Source of the DNA: Pseudomonas bharatica CSV86
GTDB taxonomy: Bacteria; Pseudomonadota; Gammaproteobacteria; Pseudomonadales; Pseudomonadaceae
Reading direction: 5' to 3'
DNA length: 64,000 nt
NCBI RefSeq assembly: GCF_000319305.2
Contig: NZ_AMWJ02000001.1
Coordinates: 2,519,001-2,583,000, forward strand
In this document: positions 1 to 8,429 of the stretch, in pieces
Numbering within the stretch: position 1 is the stretch's first letter
Layout of the letters: every line of letters starts with the position of its first letter
The notes under the pieces: model-generated
What the model was told of the DNA's origin: nothing
Database searches by the model: none
Seen by the model: the letters and a program-made list of their open reading frames with translations, nothing else
Position numbers and translations under genes: made by a program

Positions 1-348
1 GAAACACAGACGATCCGCTTCTATGAACAGCAGGGCTTGTTGCCGCCGCCTGATCGGCAGGACAACGGTTACCGTGTCTATACCGAGAAGCATGGTGAGG
101 GGCTGGCCTTCATCCGTCGCTGCAGAATCCTGGGCCTGTCACTGGCTGAGATTCACGAACTACAGAGCTATGAGGACGACCCTCATCAGCCTTGTACCGC
201 CGTCAACGCCTTGCTCGATGATCACATCTCTCATGTGCGGTCGCAGATAACCGCTCTGCAAGCGCTTGAGAAACAACTCGTTTCACTGAGAGCGAGTTGC
301 AACGATGACCGGGAAGTTGAGGCGTGTGGGGTTCTTGCTGGGAATTAG
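1..348 (+). CDS. cadR: CadR/PbrR-like MerR-family metal-responsive regulator (5' end missing)
   Basis: The reading frame is open from base 1, so the start lies upstream of the window. The visible part begins inside the helix-turn-helix (ETQTIRFYEQQGLLPPP), followed by the MerR signature RVYTEKHGEGLAFIRRCRILGLSL and a long dimerisation helix. Three cysteines, in HQPC, RASC and EACG, match the spacing of the cadmium/lead/zinc-binding cysteines of CadR-type regulators. These proteins normally activate a divergent efflux gene under Cd(II), Pb(II) or Zn(II). That partner would be left of the window. The gene is cargo of an ISL3-family element whose end is at 460. Confidence 0.8.
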   Translation, partial: ETQTIRFYEQQGLLPPPDRQDNGYRVYTEKHGEGLAFIRRCRILGLSLAEIHELQSYEDDPHQPCTAVNALLDDHISHVRSQITALQALEKQLVSLRASCNDDREVEACGVLAGN

Positions 349-436
349 CGAAGGAAACATGCACCAGCAGTAGGTGAAGCATCAACCAGATAATCCGATG
401 AGATGCCGGTCTGTCTCACTCTCATGCAAAGGTAAG

Positions 437-460
437 ATCAACCATTTAATCCGCTTACCC
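437..460 (-). repeat. Terminal inverted repeat of the left ISL3-family element
   Basis: Reverse complement begins GGGTAAGCGGATT and ends ATGGTTGAT. It differs at three of 24 positions from the left end of the element at 50560. If the element made the usual 8-bp duplication, the copy on this side is AGTTTTTC (461-468); the partner copy is outside the window. Confidence 0.75.
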
Positions 461-1206
461 AGTTTTTCGTTGAGGAAGTTCAGGCGGATCAGCGGCTTGC
501 CCAGCCGGAAGGCGATCCAGGTGGCGATCAGCACGTAGATGTATACGGCGAAGACCATGGCCCTGGGAATCTCCACCCCGGCCACCGTCAGTGGGGCCGA
601 CAGCCCCCAGAGAATCGCGGTGAAGGCCACCAGCGACACCAGCGCACTGACTGCGCCAAGGCACAGGGTCACGGAGCCGGTGACGAAGGCATTCACGTCC
701 AGTTCGATACGCTGGTCCGGGTTGTCGACCGGGTTTTCCAGGAACTGTCCGCGGTAATAGGCATCGTCGGCCATCCAATCGCTGGTCAAGCGTTCGGTCA
801 GCCAGGTGCGCCAGCGGATGCTGAAGGCCTGGGTCACGTAGTAGGTGAACAGGGCGCGCAGTACATGGATGGTCGCCAGCACCGCAAACACCCCGAGCAG
901 GTACCAGAACGCCGCCTGGTCCAGGCCCTGGAGGGCACTGTAGAAACCGTTGTACCAGAAGGAAAACAGCACATTCAGGCGAACCGCGAACAGGGTCAGC
1001 AACAGCAGCAGGGCAAACGCGAGCAACGGTCGCCAACTGTGCTTCGGGCTCAGCCAGGGGCCGGCGATCTGCCAGAACTGCTGGCCCCAGCGGGTAAAGC
1101 GCACGGCCAGCCGCGCGCAGATGGCCAGGCTGAGCAGGGTGATCAGGGAGGTGAGGGCGAGCCAGCGCAGGCTCTCTTGCAGGGCTTGATGCCAGTCCAT
1201 ATCCAT
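461..1206 (-). pseudogene. SbmA/BacA/YddA-like ABC transporter, truncated by ISL3 insertion
   Basis: Only the N-terminal membrane domain of an ABC transporter of the SbmA/BacA-like (ABC_membrane_2) type is present: about 248 native residues with several hydrophobic helices, ending at LNFLNEKL. Members of this family are about 550-600 residues, with a C-terminal ATPase domain. Walker A, signature and Walker B motifs are all absent here. At residue 248 the frame enters the end of the ISL3 element and picks up 25 foreign residues (GKRIKWLILPLHESE...) before a stop at 382. The ATPase half presumably lies beyond the far end of the element. Start ATG at 1206; a Zur-like box lies between it and the divergent pyrQ. 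Confidence 0.75.
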
Positions 1207-1339
1207 GGGCGGATTTCCGGGCGAGAAATGAGGTGAGCGTAGATGAGGAATGCGGCCGTCTGGGTGAAGGAATCTTTAATGGTTTTTTCCGGCGGCTTTG
1301 TGGTTTGCCGGCGCGCCTCGACGTTGCATGATATGTAGT

Positions 1340-1352
1340 GTTATAACGTAAC
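1340..1352. promoter_or_regulatory. Zur-box-like palindrome upstream of pyrQ-dksA2
   Basis: GTTATAACGTAAC lies 27 bases before the pyrQ start and between two divergent genes. It matches the Pseudomonas Zur core GTTATAnnATAAC at all but one of the fixed positions. A related site (11 of 13 identical in reverse complement) occurs at 60282-60294 before another operon linked to zinc. Zn-Zur would repress; zinc starvation would derepress. Confidence 0.7.
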
Positions 1353-1378
1353 GTTTTCGCCGAGGCCCGACCTGCATC

Positions 1379-2716
1379 ATGAGCCGAATCCTGATCCGCA
1401 ATGCCAACGTCGTGAACGAAGGCAGCACATTCTGCGCCGACATCCTGGTCGCCCATGGCCGTATCGAAAGGATCGCCGGAATCATCGACCAGCAGTGCGC
1501 CGCAGTGGAAATCGATGCCCGGGGCCAATGGCTGTTGCCCGGGATGATCGATGACCAGGTGCATTTCCGTGAACCCGGCGCGCCGCACAAGGGCAGTATT
1601 CACAGCGAGTCGCGGGCGGCGGTGGCCGGGGGCATCACCAGCTTCATGGATATGCCCAATACCCATCCGGCGACGTTGTCCCTGGACGCCCTGGCGGACA
1701 AGAAACGGCGTGCGGCGCGCAGTTCGGTGGCCAATTTTGCCTTCCACTTCGGCGTCAGCAAGGACAACCTCGATGTGGTCGCCGCCCTCGATCCGCGCGA
1801 GGTGGCCGGGGTCAAGGTGTTCATGGGGGCGTCCACCGGCGACATGCTGGTGGATGATCCGAACGTGCTCGAGCGTCTATTCGGCTGCGTACCCACCATT
1901 CTCCTGGCCCATTGCGAACACACCCCATCGATTCTTGCCAACGAGGCCAGGTTGCGCGAATTGCACGGCGAAGCCATCGGCCCACAGTTTCACCCGGTGA
2001 TCCGTGACGCCGAAGCCTGCTACCGCTCCTCGTCGCTGGCGGTGGAACTGGCCAGGCGTTTCGACACTCGTCTGCACGTCCTGCACCTTACCTCCGCGCG
2101 CGAACTGGCGCTGTTCGAGCCCGGTCCGCTGGCGGGCAAGCGCATCACCGCCGAGGTCTGCGCGCACCATCTGCTGTTCGACGAGCGTGACTACGCAAGC
2201 CTCGGCAACCTGATCAAATGCAACCCGGCGATCAAGGCCCGCACCGACCGTGATGCCCTGCGCCAGGCGCTGTTGTGCGATCGCCTCGACGTTATCGGCA
2301 CCGACCATGCGCCGCACACCCTCGAAGAAAAATCCCGCCCCTATGCCCAGGCACCTTCCGGCCTGCCTCTGGTCCAGCACGCCTTGCCGGCGCTGCTGGA
2401 ACTGGTCGCCGACGGCATATTGCCGCTGACCCGGCTGGTGCAGAAGACCAGCCATGCGGTGGCCGGGTTGTTCGGCATCCAGGACCGCGGCTATGTCCGC
2501 GAGGGTTACTGGGCCGACCTGGTGCTGGTAGAGGCGCTGGCGCACGCCAGGCCGGTATTGCTCGATCCGCTGCTGTCCCACTGCCAATGGACACCGTTCC
2601 AGAACCACGTATTCCGCCATCGCATCAGCACCACCCTGGTTTCCGGGCAACTGGCCTGGCACCAGGGGCGGCTGGTCGAGGGCTGCCAAGGACTACCGCT
2701 GAGTTTCAGGAAATGA
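1379..2716 (+). CDS. pyrQ: Dihydroorotase paralogue, PyrQ-like (zinc-starvation form)
   Basis: 445-residue amidohydrolase-fold protein; dihydroorotase interconverts carbamoyl-aspartate and dihydroorotate in pyrimidine synthesis. Visible active-site features are DDQVHFREPG (residues 58-67), the carboxylated-lysine context GVKVF (K146), histidines near 178/181 (AHCEH) and 236 (LHLTSA), and the catalytic GTDHAPH (D309). The usual HxH metal pair is QxH here (Q60, H62), a variant seen in a known subfamily. A Zur-like box lies just upstream and dksA2 follows with overlapping stop and start (ATGA). In P. aeruginosa the equivalent pyrQ and dksA2 belong to the zinc-depletion response, so this is probably the stand-in enzyme for low zinc. 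Allantoinase is the main alternative but is less likely in this context. Confidence 0.85.
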   Translation: MSRILIRNANVVNEGSTFCADILVAHGRIERIAGIIDQQCAAVEIDARGQWLLPGMIDDQVHFREPGAPHKGSIHSESRAAVAGGITSFMDMPNTHPATLSLDALADKKRRAARSSVANFAFHFGVSKDNLDVVAALDPREVAGVKVFMGASTGDMLVDDPNVLERLFGCVPTILLAHCEHTPSILANEARLRELHGEAIGPQFHPVIRDAEACYRSSSLAVELARRFDTRLHVLHLTSARELALFEPGPLAGKRITAEVCAHHLLFDERDYASLGNLIKCNPAIKARTDRDALRQALLCDRLDVIGTDHAPHTLEEKSRPYAQAPSGLPLVQHALPALLELVADGILPLTRLVQKTSHAVAGLFGIQDRGYVREGYWADLVLVEALAHARPVLLDPLLSHCQWTPFQNHVFRHRISTTLVSGQLAWHQGRLVEGCQGLPLSFRK

Positions 2717-2718
2717 AC

Positions 2719-3126
2719 ATGACCGAAGAAGAACTGCTGCAACAGCCTGAAGAGGCCTATATGAACGCCAGCCAGTTGGCGTACTTCCACACTCTGCTGC
2801 TCAACGAACGGCAGGGCTTGCAGGAGCGGATCTCCGAGCAGTTCGAATCCCTGAAGAACCACGAAATCAACTCCGACCCGGCCGATATCGGCAGCACCGA
2901 GGAAGCCCGGCACTGGCAGTTGCGGGTGCTGGAACGGGAAAAGAAGCTGCTGGACAAGATCGACGAAGCGCTGGAGCGCCTGGCTCGTGGCGAATATGGC
3001 TGGTGCGCGGAAACAGGTGAGCCGATCGGCTTGAAACGCCTGCTGCTGCGCCCGACGGCGTCGTTGTCGGTGGAGGCCAAGGAACGGCAGGAGATGAAGG
3101 AGCGGCATACGCAGAAGGTGCGGTGA
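2719..3126 (+). CDS. dksA2: DksA2, zinc-independent DksA-type transcription factor
   Basis: 135-residue DksA/TraR-family protein acting on the RNA polymerase secondary channel with ppGpp. An N-terminal coiled coil contains the tip motif SDPADIGS (about 52-59). The C-terminal zinc-finger region reads GWCAETGEPIGLKRLLLRPTASL, with one cysteine (C96) where DksA has four. This is the pattern of P. aeruginosa DksA2, which works without zinc. An ATG at 2713 overlaps the pyrQ stop, but the AGGAA at 2708-2712 is better spaced for the ATG at 2719, so I chose that start. It forms an operon with pyrQ under the Zur-like box at 1340. Confidence 0.88.
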   Translation: MTEEELLQQPEEAYMNASQLAYFHTLLLNERQGLQERISEQFESLKNHEINSDPADIGSTEEARHWQLRVLEREKKLLDKIDEALERLARGEYGWCAETGEPIGLKRLLLRPTASLSVEAKERQEMKERHTQKVR

Positions 3127-3154
3127 ATCCAGCACCCTCACGCGCGTCGCCAGA

Positions 3155-3754
3155 TTAATCGGCTCGATTGCTTTCAGGTAAGCAGGGGCTGTAGATCTCC
3201 ATGATCTTCGTTGAGTAGGGAAGGTACATAGTCGTGCCGTTGTAATTCACACTGGTGACGTTGGTTCTCTCCCGATCGGTCTCGCGCACGAAATGCCCGG
3301 CGGTGCCGGTAAGGTAGGGTTGCCCATCGGCAAGCAGCAGTGCGATTGCTTGCTCTCTGAACACGGAGTTTGCATCCGTGCCTTCCTTATAGGGAAACAC
3401 CGTGACGGATCTGTTCGTGGTAAAAGCCTGGAATCGATGGCCGTCGCTTTCCGCGATGCAGCGGATGTCCTTCGAGGTCAGTACGTCATCCTGCCGGTAA
3501 TGGCCGTTGACGTAATCGACCATGATCAGGCGATCTGCTGTTATCACCCCAATTCCTGGTGTTGCCCTGCACCAGGCTTCGCCGCCCAGTGGGATCTGGC
3601 AATAGCTCATGATGGAAGTTGCTACGATGTTCTGCAATTTAAGATCCTGCTGGATCTGCTGCCGGGCTTCGGGCGTGTCATGAGCGATACCGGCGCATGC
3701 ATTCAGCATCAGAGTGGTGCTAGCAATGAGGGTGTAGCGAAGCGATCGATTCAT
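3155..3754 (-). CDS. Hypothetical lipoprotein
   Basis: 199 residues with a clear lipoprotein signal: basic N-terminus, hydrophobic stretch and lipobox LMLNAC with the lipidated cysteine at residue 20. The mature part is hydrophilic with several cysteines (SYCQ, AWCRA, IRCIA, SPCL) that could form disulfides in the periplasm. I do not recognise a family. It converges on dksA2 (28-base gap) and stands alone on its strand. The region upstream of it contains a stem-loop at 3840-3864. Confidence 0.6.
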   Translation of the reverse strand: MNRSLRYTLIASTTLMLNACAGIAHDTPEARQQIQQDLKLQNIVATSIMSYCQIPLGGEAWCRATPGIGVITADRLIMVDYVNGHYRQDDVLTSKDIRCIAESDGHRFQAFTTNRSVTVFPYKEGTDANSVFREQAIALLLADGQPYLTGTAGHFVRETDRERTNVTSVNYNGTTMYLPYSTKIMEIYSPCLPESNRAD

Positions 3755-3839
3755 CCTGAAATCCGCTGGAAAGCATGAAGTGATGGATCGTTGAATGATG
3801 GCAAATAGATAGCAATCTCCTCAACCACCGATATCAAAC

Positions 3840-3864
3840 AAAGGGCCGGTTTTCCGGCCCTTTG
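3840..3864. terminator. Strong GC stem-loop (terminator-like) between divergent genes
   Basis: AAAGGGCCGG, a four-base TTTT loop and CCGGCCCTTT make a perfect 10-bp stem. It has flanking A and T runs on both sides, as bidirectional terminators do, but lies between divergent genes where no terminator is expected. It may insulate the two promoters or be a relic. Confidence 0.45.
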
Positions 3865-3991
3865 CACTCGCGCCAGGTCACGGGGGCTATCGGTCGAGGG
3901 TCTTCGTTCAACGCCCCGGCGGTCATGCAATCAAACTTTTTCGCTCACGGGCGACTCTTCTGAAACACACCCCGTTGATCAGGAGATGGTC

Positions 3992-4216
3992 ATGACCCAC
4001 GACGATTCCAGGCAGTCCGACAAAACCCCGCAACCGCTGTCTTCGGAAAACGCACAAAAAGGTGCAACGTCGCCTGGCCCGGTGCTGCAGCAGCCGGACC
4101 CGCGTACCGAAGCGGTGGACAAAATCATTACCCCGGTTTCAATCAAGGAAAAGCAGGATGAGGCGCGGGAAATCGAGGATCGACTGACCGAAGTCGAGAA
4201 GCGCGGACGGTCGTGA
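3992..4216 (+). CDS. Small hydrophilic protein of unknown function
   Basis: 74 residues, highly charged and Pro/Gln-rich in the first half, with a probable helix at the end (IKEKQDEAREIEDRLTEVEK). No signal peptide or membrane segment. AGGAG at 3981-3985 is spaced six bases from the ATG at 3992, which I prefer over the in-frame ATG at 3986. No family recognised. A perfect inverted repeat follows at 4225-4244. Confidence 0.55.
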   Translation: MTHDDSRQSDKTPQPLSSENAQKGATSPGPVLQQPDPRTEAVDKIITPVSIKEKQDEAREIEDRLTEVEKRGRS

Positions 4217-4224
4217 AATCGCCC

Positions 4225-4244
4225 TGGAGTACAGTTGTACTCCA
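4225..4244. terminator. Bidirectional terminator-like inverted repeat
   Basis: TGGAGTACA, GT, TGTACTCCA is a perfect 9-bp stem. It sits in the 39-base gap between two convergent stop codons (4216 and 4256), where it could serve both genes. It has no clear U-tract. Confidence 0.45.
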
Positions 4245-4255
4245 TGGCGTCGGCC

Positions 4256-5488
4256 TCAGACCTCCCGCGCTCGTCGCGGCATCGCCAGCCGCTGCAGCGG
4301 CCCGACCATCTGCGCCGAACGGTTGCAGCAGGACGAGCAGGCCCACATGTAGCTGCCGGATGCGGCGGCGTTGGCTGGCGTGGCTTGCGGGCCGATGACC
4401 TGATATTCCACCGGATTCGCCACATTGCCCGCCCCGCCATACCAGAAGCAGATCTGGCTGACCAGCGAGCCGTTGAACTCCGCCTGGCTGCCGACCGCGC
4501 TGAACACCCGTGGCTCGGCACAGAAGCGCGATTGACCTGCAACCCGCAGGACCTCGGCGGCAGTGGCCTGGAACGCTGCATGGTCCAGTGCGGCGGCCGG
4601 CAAGGGCGTGGCAGGCACGATCAGGGCCGCAACCAGGTCGGCGATCCGCCCCAGGAAGGGATACATCGGCAGCCTTCTCAGGGTCGGGATGAAGTTATCG
4701 AAGGCCTGGGACACGGCGGCGACGTCACCCGGTTCGATCAAGCGCAGGCGCAGGGCCAAGGCCGCGGCCAACATTACCTTCAAGCAGTCCTTTTGCGCCC
4801 CTGTGGCCTGGCCGCTGCTTCGTGCAGTGGCGGCCCGTGCCGCGAGGCTGGCGATTTGTGCGTGGTCGAGAAATTGTGCACGCAGGATATCGCCGTTGTT
4901 TCCCGTGGATGCCAGCCCGCGGTTGACGATGCGGTCCTGGGATGCCTGGATCGAGGCCTGGGCCCGCGGATTCAGTCCCGGGACAGTCGGGTCCGGCCGC
5001 GGGGGCAGCGCTCCGGGGCCATGGCCCAGTTCGTTGACCAGTGTCGTGAAATTGGCGATAGCCCCTTGTACATCGGCCAGGCGCACGAGCAAGGCGGGGT
5101 GTACCTGGGTATTGAAGCCGGCGCGGACCGTGCCCAGCAGGGCCGCGACATCGCGATGCTGGGGTTCGTAGAAGGAGTAGTCACGGCGGATCTGGGCAAA
5201 GGATGCCAAGGGCCCGAGTACCCGGCGCAACTGGCTGGTGGCGCCTTCCACATCGACGTTCAGCACCCCGGGCGCACCGGAGTTGGCGAACACATACAGG
5301 TCGCGGATCCCGTTATTGATCCGGGCGACTTCCACGGCATGGCTGTAAGGGCTGCCGACCAGGTGATCCTTGAGCGTCTCTGCGGCATACACGGTGTCGA
5401 GGTCCGGCAGTGGAAACGCGCCCATCCTTGCCGGGCTGGCGGCATAGGCGGCGATCACCCGATGGGCGTAGTCCGAATCGATAGGCAT
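4256..5488 (-). CDS. Hypothetical protein, 410 residues
   Basis: No family recognised. There is no signal peptide. Many Ala/Leu-rich helical segments occur, and near the C-terminus an ACSSCCNR cluster (about residues 383-390) that might bind metal or form disulfides. An aromatic/Gly stretch (QICFWYGGAGN) precedes it. ATG at 5488 has a GGAAG sequence 10-15 bases upstream. It stands alone between the small gene at 3992 and the surface-glycan operon, and is transcribed in the same direction as that operon with a 123-base gap, so it could be read through from cptA. Confidence 0.55.
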   Translation of the reverse strand: MPIDSDYAHRVIAAYAASPARMGAFPLPDLDTVYAAETLKDHLVGSPYSHAVEVARINNGIRDLYVFANSGAPGVLNVDVEGATSQLRRVLGPLASFAQIRRDYSFYEPQHRDVAALLGTVRAGFNTQVHPALLVRLADVQGAIANFTTLVNELGHGPGALPPRPDPTVPGLNPRAQASIQASQDRIVNRGLASTGNNGDILRAQFLDHAQIASLAARAATARSSGQATGAQKDCLKVMLAAALALRLRLIEPGDVAAVSQAFDNFIPTLRRLPMYPFLGRIADLVAALIVPATPLPAAALDHAAFQATAAEVLRVAGQSRFCAEPRVFSAVGSQAEFNGSLVSQICFWYGGAGNVANPVEYQVIGPQATPANAAASGSYMWACSSCCNRSAQMVGPLQRLAMPRRAREV

Positions 5489-5611
5489 GGGCTCTGGTCT
5501 TCCGTGGTTGAGCAGCGGGGGCCGGGGTATGGCTAGATACTATTACTCGAATACGTGAAGCCTGTGTAGGGGCGGTGGGCAAAACTGGCTTGTGCGCGAA
5601 GCTTTATCGCC

Positions 5612-7363
5612 TCAGGGATTGCCAGCAGTTTCCTGGACCTCGCCCATCCCGTCCGTCGGCAAGAGATCGAACTCGTGCAGACCACCCTTGTGATAGGGGT
5701 CGCCAATCCAGCGCGGCGCCCTGACGAACTGCGTGCTGACCACGCTCTTGGCCGGTTCGAAGCGGTCGTAGCTCAGTCCGGCCAGGTCCGACAGGGTGTG
5801 GATCAGGTGTGAGCTGCTGTAGGCGTTGTTGGCCATTGCCTGGAGATCGCGGGGATGGGCTGCCTGCCAGCTTGGCGAGGTCCAGAGGATGAACGGAATG
5901 GTGTACATCGGCCTGGTCGGGGCCGCTTCGTTGCGCCCGAGCCGGTCATGGTCGCCCGAGCTGTAGACATCCTCGCCATGGTCGGAGAGGTACAGCAGGA
6001 AACCGTTGGGCGTGCTGGCCGAGTAGCGCTTGATCAGGTCGGACACCACGAAGTCGTTGTACAGCACCGCATTGTCATACTCGTTGTAGGTGTCCACCTG
6101 GCTGCTGGACAACTGGGCCGGCACGCCCTGGCGATCGTTGAACTTGCGGTACTCGGGCGGATAGCGGTACTCGTAATCCATATGGGTGCCCAGCAGGTGG
6201 ACGATGATGAACTTGTTCGGCGCCGGGTCCTGCAGAGCCTTTTCGAACGGGGCGAAGACCACATCGTCGTACTGCGCGGCGTTCTGGTTGCGCTGGTTGT
6301 TCAGGTACACCGGCTCGTCGGTCTGCTGGGAGAAGGTGGTGAGCATGGTGTTGCGCTTGCTCATGGTCTGCTGGTTGGTGATCCAGAAGGTCTTGTAGCC
6401 CGCCTGTTTCATCAGGTTGATCAACGAGGGGTCGGTAAGGAAGCGATCCGGGTTCTGCTCGTCGCCGAAGGTCAGGATCTGCTGCATCACCTCGATGGTG
6501 TAGGGCCGCGGCGACACCACGTTGCGGAACACCGTCAGGCCCTTGTCGCTGGCCGCCAGGGCGTCCAGGTTCGGCGTGGTGTCGCGGTTGTAGCCATACA
6601 GGTGCATATGCTGGCGAGTGGTGGACTCGCCGAGCACCAGCACCAGGGTGCGGGGTTTATCGCCACTGCTGTCCAGCAGCCCCTGTACCGGCGGCAACGC
6701 GGCGTTCTGTTCCAGCAGCGCCTGCATGTTGTCCAGCTGCTGGCGGTACTGCCGGTAGCCGACCAGCAATTGCCAGGGCACGGCCGGCTCCATGCGCTGC
6801 TCGACCTTCTCCAGGGCATCGGCGAAGTTGCGCTGCTGGGTGACCATCTGCTTGTAGAACGGGTAGACCAGGTTGCCCGCCAGCAACAGCACGACCAGCG
6901 GCAGCCGGCTGCCGAGCGGCAGGCTGAACGGACGGATGCGTTTCCACAGCCATACCGCCACCAGAGTATAGAGCAGCAGGGCGAACGCCAGCCAGATGGT
7001 GAAGTACTGGCTGAAGTATTCGCCGGCCTCCGCCGTGTTCGATTCGAACATGACGAAGATCACGCTCTGCGAGAATTCCTGGCGGTAGATCCCGTAGTAG
7101 GTCAGCCCGACCAGCGACGCGGCCCACAGCACCACGCCGATCACCGCGCTGGTGCCGCGGGCCAGGCGCGGCGCCAGCAGCAGCGGTACCAGCCACAGGC
7201 TGCTGAGGAAGAAGGCATCGCGCAAACCGGCGAAACCGGTGGTGCCGCTGGCAAACAGCAAGGCCTGGGTGACTCCCGAGAAATACCAGAAAAACAGCAA
7301 GGGCCAGAGCAGGCCGGACCATTTCAGTGGCGCTTTGGAAGCAGGGGCAGGAGTAGCGGACAC
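5612..7363 (-). CDS. cptA: Phosphoethanolamine transferase, CptA/EptA family
   Basis: 583 residues. The N-terminal third has about five membrane helices; the periplasmic sulfatase-fold domain follows from about residue 235. Catalytic features seen are LGESTTRQHMHLYGYNRDTTPN (nucleophile threonine), HLLGTHMDY and LSDHGEDVY (metal ligands). The family moves phosphoethanolamine from phosphatidylethanolamine to lipid A or the LPS core. The motif order and length fit CptA (YijP), which modifies core heptose, rather than the shorter EptA. It is last in an operon with three glycan genes, with a 94-base gap, consistent with LPS or capsule decoration. Such changes can reduce sensitivity to cationic peptides. 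Confidence 0.8.
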   Translation of the reverse strand: MSATPAPASKAPLKWSGLLWPLLFFWYFSGVTQALLFASGTTGFAGLRDAFFLSSLWLVPLLLAPRLARGTSAVIGVVLWAASLVGLTYYGIYRQEFSQSVIFVMFESNTAEAGEYFSQYFTIWLAFALLLYTLVAVWLWKRIRPFSLPLGSRLPLVVLLLAGNLVYPFYKQMVTQQRNFADALEKVEQRMEPAVPWQLLVGYRQYRQQLDNMQALLEQNAALPPVQGLLDSSGDKPRTLVLVLGESTTRQHMHLYGYNRDTTPNLDALAASDKGLTVFRNVVSPRPYTIEVMQQILTFGDEQNPDRFLTDPSLINLMKQAGYKTFWITNQQTMSKRNTMLTTFSQQTDEPVYLNNQRNQNAAQYDDVVFAPFEKALQDPAPNKFIIVHLLGTHMDYEYRYPPEYRKFNDRQGVPAQLSSSQVDTYNEYDNAVLYNDFVVSDLIKRYSASTPNGFLLYLSDHGEDVYSSGDHDRLGRNEAAPTRPMYTIPFILWTSPSWQAAHPRDLQAMANNAYSSSHLIHTLSDLAGLSYDRFEPAKSVVSTQFVRAPRWIGDPYHKGGLHEFDLLPTDGMGEVQETAGNP

Positions 7364-7457
7364 GGGTACCTCGTTGAACCTTTGGCTGTCGCCGGAATGA
7401 GCGGGTGGCTCACGCTATGCGGACGACAGTGAAAATTCCGTCAACAAGGTGGATTTT

Positions 7458-8429
7458 TCATTCAGGTCGTGGCGAGAAATGCCAGGCCATCGCCTTGCAG
7501 GCGCTTGGCCGGGGGGCCTGCAACTCTGCGCGCAGTTCGTCGACGCGCTGGTACAACTGTTCCACGCGGCCATGCAGACGGGCGGTGCTGCTGAGTGTGC
7601 CCGGCAGTCCGGCAAGTTCGCCCAGCTGCCGGGCCAGTGCGGTCTCGGCCCGGGCGGGCTGGAACGAGGGCAGGGTCATGCGCTGCCATTTCTCTCGACC
7701 AAGGCCGGCCCGGCTCATGCTGGACTTGAACACTTTGCCGAGGTGATAGCGCAGCGGGCGGTCTTGGCTGAAGCGGGCCGGATCATAGAAACCGGGCAAA
7801 TGGCGGATGCACAGGTCCAGGTCCAACATCTGCGCCCAGTCCAGCCACTTGTCCTGGTTGAACTGGCCGCCGAAGCCGAAGCCTTGCCAGGGGACACGCG
7901 CCACATCGGCAAGGATCGCGCCGTGCATGGCTTCGCTCAGGACCAGCCGGGCGCCGGCGATGGCCTGCATGAATTGCGCAGCGGGCAGCAAGGGGGAGAC
8001 GAAGCGCACTCCGGCAGCGGCACACACCCGTTGCCAGTCCAGGTAGCGCAGGGAGCGATGGTGCGGGACCACTACCACGTCGCCGTGAGCGCGAGCGCTG
8101 CGCCAGTCGAGGCTGGCCAGCAGGTAGGCCGGGTCGGCTACCGCGCGATCGTCGTCCAGGCCCAGGGCGCGGGCCGTGCGCAAGCCACGGACGGCATGGA
8201 AGCGCCAGCGTCGGTCGAGCGTCGGCGGCTTGCCATAGCCTGCGCCGCTGCCAAGCACCAGGATGCGTTCGGCCGAGTCGAGACGACGGCAGAACGCCTC
8301 GTTCAGCAGGGTGCCGATACCCAGCAGGGCCACCCCTTCGCGCTGGATATCGCCGAGCAGCGCTGGCCAGATCCATTCGTTGAGCTCATCGCCGACGTTA
8401 TCGCTGCCGCTTGCAAACACCGTCTTCAT
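7458..8429 (-). CDS. Polysaccharide pyruvyltransferase-like protein
   Basis: 323 residues. The N-terminal MKTVFASGSDNVGDELNEW and the middle SEAMHGAILADVARVPW are typical of the polysaccharide pyruvyltransferase family, which adds ketal pyruvate to glycans (GT-B-like fold). The C-terminal 90 residues look helical and extend beyond the core. The start overlaps the stop of the upstream glycosyltransferase gene (ATGA at 8427-8431), so the two are translationally coupled. Likely role: modification of a cell-surface polysaccharide. The sugar target cannot be told from sequence. Confidence 0.7.
   Translation of the reverse strand: MKTVFASGSDNVGDELNEWIWPALLGDIQREGVALLGIGTLLNEAFCRRLDSAERILVLGSGAGYGKPPTLDRRWRFHAVRGLRTARALGLDDDRAVADPAYLLASLDWRSARAHGDVVVVPHHRSLRYLDWQRVCAAAGVRFVSPLLPAAQFMQAIAGARLVLSEAMHGAILADVARVPWQGFGFGGQFNQDKWLDWAQMLDLDLCIRHLPGFYDPARFSQDRPLRYHLGKVFKSSMSRAGLGREKWQRMTLPSFQPARAETALARQLGELAGLPGTLSSTARLHGRVEQLYQRVDELRAELQAPRPSACKAMAWHFSPRPE

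Larger units (their letters stand above)
1..460. mobile_element. ISL3-family element, right-hand end only (partial)
   Basis: The last 24 bases (437-460) are, in reverse complement, a close match to the ends of the complete ISL3-family element at 50560-53544: 21 of 24 positions agree with that element's left end, both starting GGGTA and ending ATGGTTGAT. A second, similar motif just inside (about 384-403) also recurs near the right end of the other element (about 53468). The CadR-like gene at 1-348 lies inside as cargo. Everything left of base 1, including the transposase and the other end, is outside the window. ISL3 elements carrying MerR-type metal regulators are known in Pseudomonas (ISPpu12). 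The boundary at 460 is inferred from the repeat and from where ABC-transporter homology stops. Confidence 0.75.

Noticed and set aside
3840..3864. The stem-loop as an ordinary terminator
   Set aside because: It lies between divergent genes, so it is not placed to end either one. I list it as terminator-like only.
5855..7432. Long plus-strand open frame, over 500 codons
   Set aside because: Antisense to cptA. Composition is Gln/His/Arg-rich with no motif, as expected for a shadow frame.
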